The notes below the pieces were generated by a model. It made no database searches. It was not told where the DNA came from and saw nothing but the letters and a program-made list of their open reading frames with translations. This document shows positions 42,053 through 45,366 of a stretch of 45,366 bases of DNA, piece after piece. Position 1 is the stretch's first letter. Each line of letters opens with the position of its first letter. This stretch comes from Bacillus fungorum (lineage in GTDB: Bacteria; Bacillota; Bacilli; Bacillales; Bacillaceae_G), in NCBI RefSeq assembly GCF_002746455.1, contig NZ_NWUW01000032.1:1-45366 (forward strand). Reading direction: 5' to 3'. The position numbers and the translations under genes were made by a program.

Positions 42053-43251
42053 AAAAATCAACCGTTAATCCATGGCTTGTTGTCCTTGGCACAGTCATCG
42101 TACAAATGGGGCTTGGGACGATATATACATGGAGTTTATTCAATCAGCCTTTAGTTAGTAAATACGGATGGAGTCTTAATGCAGTTGCTATAACTTTCTC
42201 AATTACTAGTCTTTCCTTAGCATTTTCAACTTTATTTGCGAGTAAATTGCAAGAAAAATGGGGACTTCGTAAACTTATTATGATAGCTGGACTAGCATTA
42301 GGACTAGGATTAATACTTAGTTCACAAGCCTCCTCATTAATATTGCTTTATGTACTAGCAGGAGTTATTGTAGGGTATGCAGATGGTACAGCATATATCA
42401 CTTCATTATCCAATTTAATAAAGTGGTTTCCAAAGCGTAAAGGTTTAATTGCTGGAATTTCTGTCTCTGCATATGGTTCAGGTAGCTTAATCTTTAAATA
42501 CATTAACGCACAGTTAATTGAATCAGTTGGTGTATCGCAAGCATTTATATACTGGGGTTTAATTGTTACAGCTATGATTGTAATTGGCGCTTGTTTAATT
42601 CATCAAGCTGCAGATCAAGGAGCAGTTCATGAAACAAAAACTAAGGAATATACAACGAAAGAAATGTTAGGCACAAAACAAGTATACTTATTATTTATTA
42701 TGTTATTTACATCATGTATGAGTGGCTTATACTTAATCGGTATGGTAAAAGACATTGGTGTTCAACTTGTAGGGCTTAGCGCAGCGACAGCAGCTAATGC
42801 GGTCGCTATGGTTGCAATCTTCAATACATTAGGTCGTATTATTCTAGGACCGCTATCAGATAAAATCGGCCGTTTAAAAATCGTTACTGGTACTTTTGTT
42901 GTTATGGCGAGTTCAGTCTTAGTTCTAAGTTTCGTAGATTTAAATTACGGTATCTACTTCGTATGTGTAGCAAGTGTAGCGTTTTGCTTCGGTGGAAATA
43001 TCACTATTTTCCCAGCTATTGTTGGTGATTTCTTCGGTATGAAAAACCATAGTAAGAACTACGGAATTGTGTATCAAGGATTTGGATTTGGAGCGCTTGC
43101 AGGTTCCTTTATCGGTGCACTTCTAGGTGGATTCAAACCAACGTTCATGGTAATCGGCGTATTATGTGTTGTATCATTTATTATCGCAATTTTAATTCAA
43201 GCACCTAAGCAGAAAAAAGAACAAGAAGAAGAGTATCGCAGCGTAGCATAA
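42049..43251 (+). CDS. OFA-family MFS transporter (oxalate/formate type)
   Basis: The 400-residue protein has twelve predicted membrane segments. The first one carries GLGTIYTWSLFNQPL, a hallmark of the oxalate/formate antiporter family. Central motifs include GYADGTAYITSLSNLIKWFP with KRKGLIAG and, in the second half, LGRIILGPLSDKIGR. The C-terminus is charged (KQKKEQEEEYR). Substrates in this family are small organic acids such as oxalate, formate or pyruvate; the actual one cannot be told. It is translationally coupled to a 21-codon leader and lies behind a cre-like site. Confidence 0.88.
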   Translation: MKKSTVNPWLVVLGTVIVQMGLGTIYTWSLFNQPLVSKYGWSLNAVAITFSITSLSLAFSTLFASKLQEKWGLRKLIMIAGLALGLGLILSSQASSLILLYVLAGVIVGYADGTAYITSLSNLIKWFPKRKGLIAGISVSAYGSGSLIFKYINAQLIESVGVSQAFIYWGLIVTAMIVIGACLIHQAADQGAVHETKTKEYTTKEMLGTKQVYLLFIMLFTSCMSGLYLIGMVKDIGVQLVGLSAATAANAVAMVAIFNTLGRIILGPLSDKIGRLKIVTGTFVVMASSVLVLSFVDLNYGIYFVCVASVAFCFGGNITIFPAIVGDFFGMKNHSKNYGIVYQGFGFGALAGSFIGALLGGFKPTFMVIGVLCVVSFIIAILIQAPKQKKEQEEEYRSVA

Positions 43252-43283
43252 GTATATAAATCTTCTATAACACTATAATTATG

Positions 43284-43315
43284 AAAAAGCATCCTATTAA
43301 ATAGGGTGCTTTTTT
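43284..43315 (+). terminator. Terminator of the MFS gene
   Basis: AAAAAGCATCCTATT pairs with AATAGGGTGCTTTTT with one G-T pair. Confidence 0.85.
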
Positions 43316-43677
43316 ATGAATTACAACTTGTGGAATTTTCTTGAGGAAAAAAAGTGAGTAAAACATCCATTTGGATTATATTGGAATATAATAAATTGAC
43401 ACATTATATTCAAAATACGTATTAAATCTTAAATTATAAATCCGACATACATCGGTAATTGCAAGGAGTATTTTATCGGTATTTTCAGAAAAATGTTGAG
43501 AAAATATATACTTGAGTTTTTGGTAAGGCTTTGTAAATGAAGGCATCTACAGTTAATCTTCTTCAATTTTAAAAAGAGGAGTATGAATTAAATTTTTAAT
43601 GTAAGTACTTATTAATGCTTTTGGATGTAATTGTATTGAGAAGCACTAAAATATTTTATCTGAAAAATAAAAATAGG

Positions 43678-43706
43678 TTGACAAGTTCATTGAGAAAGAT
43701 TATCAT
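43678..43706 (+). promoter_or_regulatory. Upstream dhb promoter with a Fur box
   Basis: TTGACA (43678-43683), a 17-base spacer and TATCAT (43701-43706). TGAGAAAGATTATCA (43691-43705) matches the 7-1-7 Fur pattern TGATAAT-N-ATTATCA with two changes and overlaps the -10 element. Confidence 0.55.
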
Positions 43707-43769
43707 TTCAGTGTAAGAACATTAAATGAAAAACATTATCAATGAATAATATTTTGATGAAAAGTACAC

Positions 43770-43836
43770 TTGACCAATTAGTTTAGTAAGTGTATTATTT
43801 TTAAATCAATAATGATAATCATTATCATTATTGATT
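43770..43836 (+). promoter_or_regulatory. Main dhb promoter with a perfect Fur box
   Basis: TTGACC (43770-43775), a 17-base spacer and TATTAT (43793-43798) form a good sigma-A promoter. Just downstream, 43804-43836 is a perfect palindrome with 16-base arms around one C, containing the full Fur core TGATAATCATTATCA. Iron-loaded Fur here would block the start of transcription. Confidence 0.85.
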
Positions 43837-43872
43837 TGGTTAGATTAATTTTTAAATGAAAGGATAGAGGAA

Positions 43873-44643
43873 ATGAACTTAGGGGAATTTGATGGGAAAA
43901 CGGTTTTAGTAACAGGTGCAGCCCAAGGTATAGGTAGTGTTGTTGCTAAAATGTTTTTAGAAAGAGGAGCTACAGTTATTGCGGTTGATCAAAATGAAGA
44001 GGGATTAAACATACTCTTAAATGAAACACGTATGAAAACGTTTCGTTTAGATGTGAGTAATAGTGCCGCTGTTGAAGATATAGTAAACCGTATTGAAAAT
44101 GATATAGCACCAATAGATATATTAGTAAATGTTGCAGGGGTTTTACGTATGGGAGCAATTCAATCTTTAAGTGACGAAGATTGGAATAAAACATTCTCTG
44201 TAAATTCTACAGGAGTTTTCTACATGTCCCGTGCAGTAAGTAAATATATGGTGCAAAGAAAGTCAGGGGCAATTGTTACAGTTGGTTCAAATGCAGCAAA
44301 TACCCCGAGAATGGAGATGGCTGCGTATGCTGCATCAAAAGCTGCAACGACGATGTTTATGAAGTGTTTAGGATTAGAACTTGCAGCGTACAACATTCGC
44401 TGTAACTTAGTTTCTCCAGGTTCTACTGAAACTGAAATGCAAAGATTACTATGGGCTGATGAGAATGGAGCAAAAAATATAATTGCTGGTTCTCAAAGTA
44501 CATATAGACTCGGTATACCGTTACAAAAAATTGCACAGCCGTCAGAAATTGCTGAAGCGGTATTGTTTTTAGCTTCAGATAAAGCGAGTCATATTACAAT
44601 GCACAATTTATGTGTCGATGGCGGAGCTACATTAGGAGTTTAA
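43873..44643 (+). CDS. dhbA: 2,3-dihydro-2,3-dihydroxybenzoate dehydrogenase
   Basis: The 256-residue SDR enzyme has cofactor motif TGAAQGIG near residue 15, NVAG near 85, catalytic serine in TVGSNAANTPRM and YAASK near 155. It oxidises 2,3-dihydro-2,3-dihydroxybenzoate to 2,3-dihydroxybenzoate, a building block of the siderophore bacillibactin. AAAGGATAGAGG precedes the ATG. The assignment to dhbA rather than another SDR rests on the Fur-controlled promoter and the following isochorismate synthase gene, 26 bases away. Confidence 0.92.
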   Translation: MNLGEFDGKTVLVTGAAQGIGSVVAKMFLERGATVIAVDQNEEGLNILLNETRMKTFRLDVSNSAAVEDIVNRIENDIAPIDILVNVAGVLRMGAIQSLSDEDWNKTFSVNSTGVFYMSRAVSKYMVQRKSGAIVTVGSNAANTPRMEMAAYAASKAATTMFMKCLGLELAAYNIRCNLVSPGSTETEMQRLLWADENGAKNIIAGSQSTYRLGIPLQKIAQPSEIAEAVLFLASDKASHITMHNLCVDGGATLGV

Positions 44644-44669
44644 TAAAAAAACCAGGGGGTTACTATACT

Positions 44670-45366
44670 ATGAATGAATTTACGGCTGTAAAGGAACTGT
44701 CGGAAAAATTATTAGATGATTATAAGACTGAATCTTCATTCTTTTTCGCCTCGCCAACTCGAACAATATTGACAGAAGGAGAGTTTACTACAGTAAAACA
44801 TCGTGAAATTGAAAGTTTTCCAGAGCTTGTGCAAGCAGTATTAAGTAATGCAAAACAAGCAGGAAATCCGAACCCTATTGTTGTTGGTGCTTTACCATTT
44901 GATCGTAGAAAAGAAGTTCAACTTATCGTACCAGAATATAGCAGAATTTCTGAGCGTTTACAATTAGATACAAAAAATCAGCTTGAAACAAATGAGAACT
45001 TAACATTTGAAATGACGCCCGTACCAGATCCTGAAGTTTATATGAATGGTGTGAAGCAAGGGATTGAAAAAATACAGGACGGAGATTTAAAGAAAATTGT
45101 TCTATCAAGATTGTTAGATGTTAAATCTTCCGAAAAAATTGATAAGCAAAAACTTCTTCGAGAATTAGCAGAGCATAATAAGCATGGTTATACATTTGCT
45201 GTGAATTTACCGAAAGATGAAAACGAGAATAGTAAGACATTAATTGGAGCAAGTCCTGAATTACTCGTTTCACGTAATGGTATGCAGGTTATTTCTAATC
45301 CGTTAGCTGGTTCAAGACCACGTAGTGATGATCCGGTAGAAGATAAAAGAAGAGCAGAGGAATTGC
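44670..45366 (+). CDS. dhbC: Isochorismate synthase, 5-prime part (cut by window end)
   Basis: ATG 44670 follows AGGGGG and the frame stays open to the window end (232 codons; the family is about 400 residues). MNEFTAVKELSEKLLDDYKT at the start, GALPFDRRKEVQLIVPE, KIVLSRLLDVK, and then FIGASPELLVSR-type sequence (here LIGASPELLVSRNG) with NPLAGSRPR are typical of the chorismate-binding family. It converts chorismate to isochorismate, the first step to 2,3-dihydroxybenzoate. It is second in the Fur-controlled operon; the remaining genes would follow outside the window. Confidence 0.92.
   Translation, partial: MNEFTAVKELSEKLLDDYKTESSFFFASPTRTILTEGEFTTVKHREIESFPELVQAVLSNAKQAGNPNPIVVGALPFDRRKEVQLIVPEYSRISERLQLDTKNQLETNENLTFEMTPVPDPEVYMNGVKQGIEKIQDGDLKKIVLSRLLDVKSSEKIDKQKLLRELAEHNKHGYTFAVNLPKDENENSKTLIGASPELLVSRNGMQVISNPLAGSRPRSDDPVEDKRRAEEL

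Noticed and set aside
1..45366. CRISPR array, tRNA, rRNA or complete insertion sequence
   Set aside because: No spaced direct repeats of the CRISPR type, no cloverleaf with CCA, and no transposase motif were seen.

Overview
The window is AT-rich, low-GC Firmicute DNA and almost certainly comes from a member of the Bacillus cereus group (B. cereus, B. thuringiensis and relatives). The evidence is an intact exosporium glycoprotein gene of the BclB/ExsJ type, fragments of two more exosporium genes (an exosporium-leader collagen-like protein and the C-terminus of ExsF/BxpB), a stand-alone GerPF-type germination protein, a sigM-yhdL-yhdK operon, and the start of the bacillibactin operon (dhbA, dhbC). 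These are identifications from remembered family sequences; no database search was run. There are no rRNA or tRNA genes, CRISPR arrays or intact insertion sequences.

Layout. 0.2-4.8 kb: small membrane and surface proteins, decayed exosporium genes and intact bclB. 5-7.2 kb: a decayed prophage remnant (ArpU-like regulator, a gene with a damaged start, a truncated terminase small subunit). 7.6-20.8 kb: small genes mostly of unknown function, a frameshifted sigM with its intact partners, a C1q-like protein, a PrsA foldase lipoprotein, a YolD-like protein behind SOS boxes, GerPF, a short-chain dehydrogenase, a repetitive DUF6944-type protein, a Pmp3/YqaE protein and a KTSC protein. 21.2-23.8 kb: a class A penicillin-binding protein with a tandem-repeat tail, followed by two broken genes (an MFS transporter and a HesB-like protein).

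25.2-35.1 kb is an intact metabolic block: prpC, prpD, prpB, a long acyl-CoA dehydrogenase, mmsB and mmsA in one direction, with a LysE-type exporter and a 3-hydroxyisobutyryl-CoA hydrolase on the opposite strand. Together they can take the valine breakdown intermediate 3-hydroxyisobutyryl-CoA to propionyl-CoA and then through the methylcitrate cycle to pyruvate and succinate. 35.4-45.4 kb holds sbcD-sbcC (DNA hairpin/end processing), small conserved proteins, an ArsR-type regulator, an oxalate/formate-family MFS transporter with an overlapping leader ORF and a cre-like site, and the Fur-boxed dhb promoter with dhbA and the first part of dhbC, which runs off the window.

The most striking signal is the contrast between halves. 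In the first 25 kb at least seven short genes are split by single-base indels or by larger deletions, while the roughly 20 kb from 25.2 kb onward has no broken reading frame. Other signals are a dispersed intergenic repeat in four copies, one of them between a pair of LexA boxes and the YolD gene; short repeated AT-rich motifs around the broken exosporium genes; nested inverted repeats upstream of bclB; and several small genes under 60 codons with good ribosome binding sites. I did not find a convincing new multi-gene defence or secretion system.
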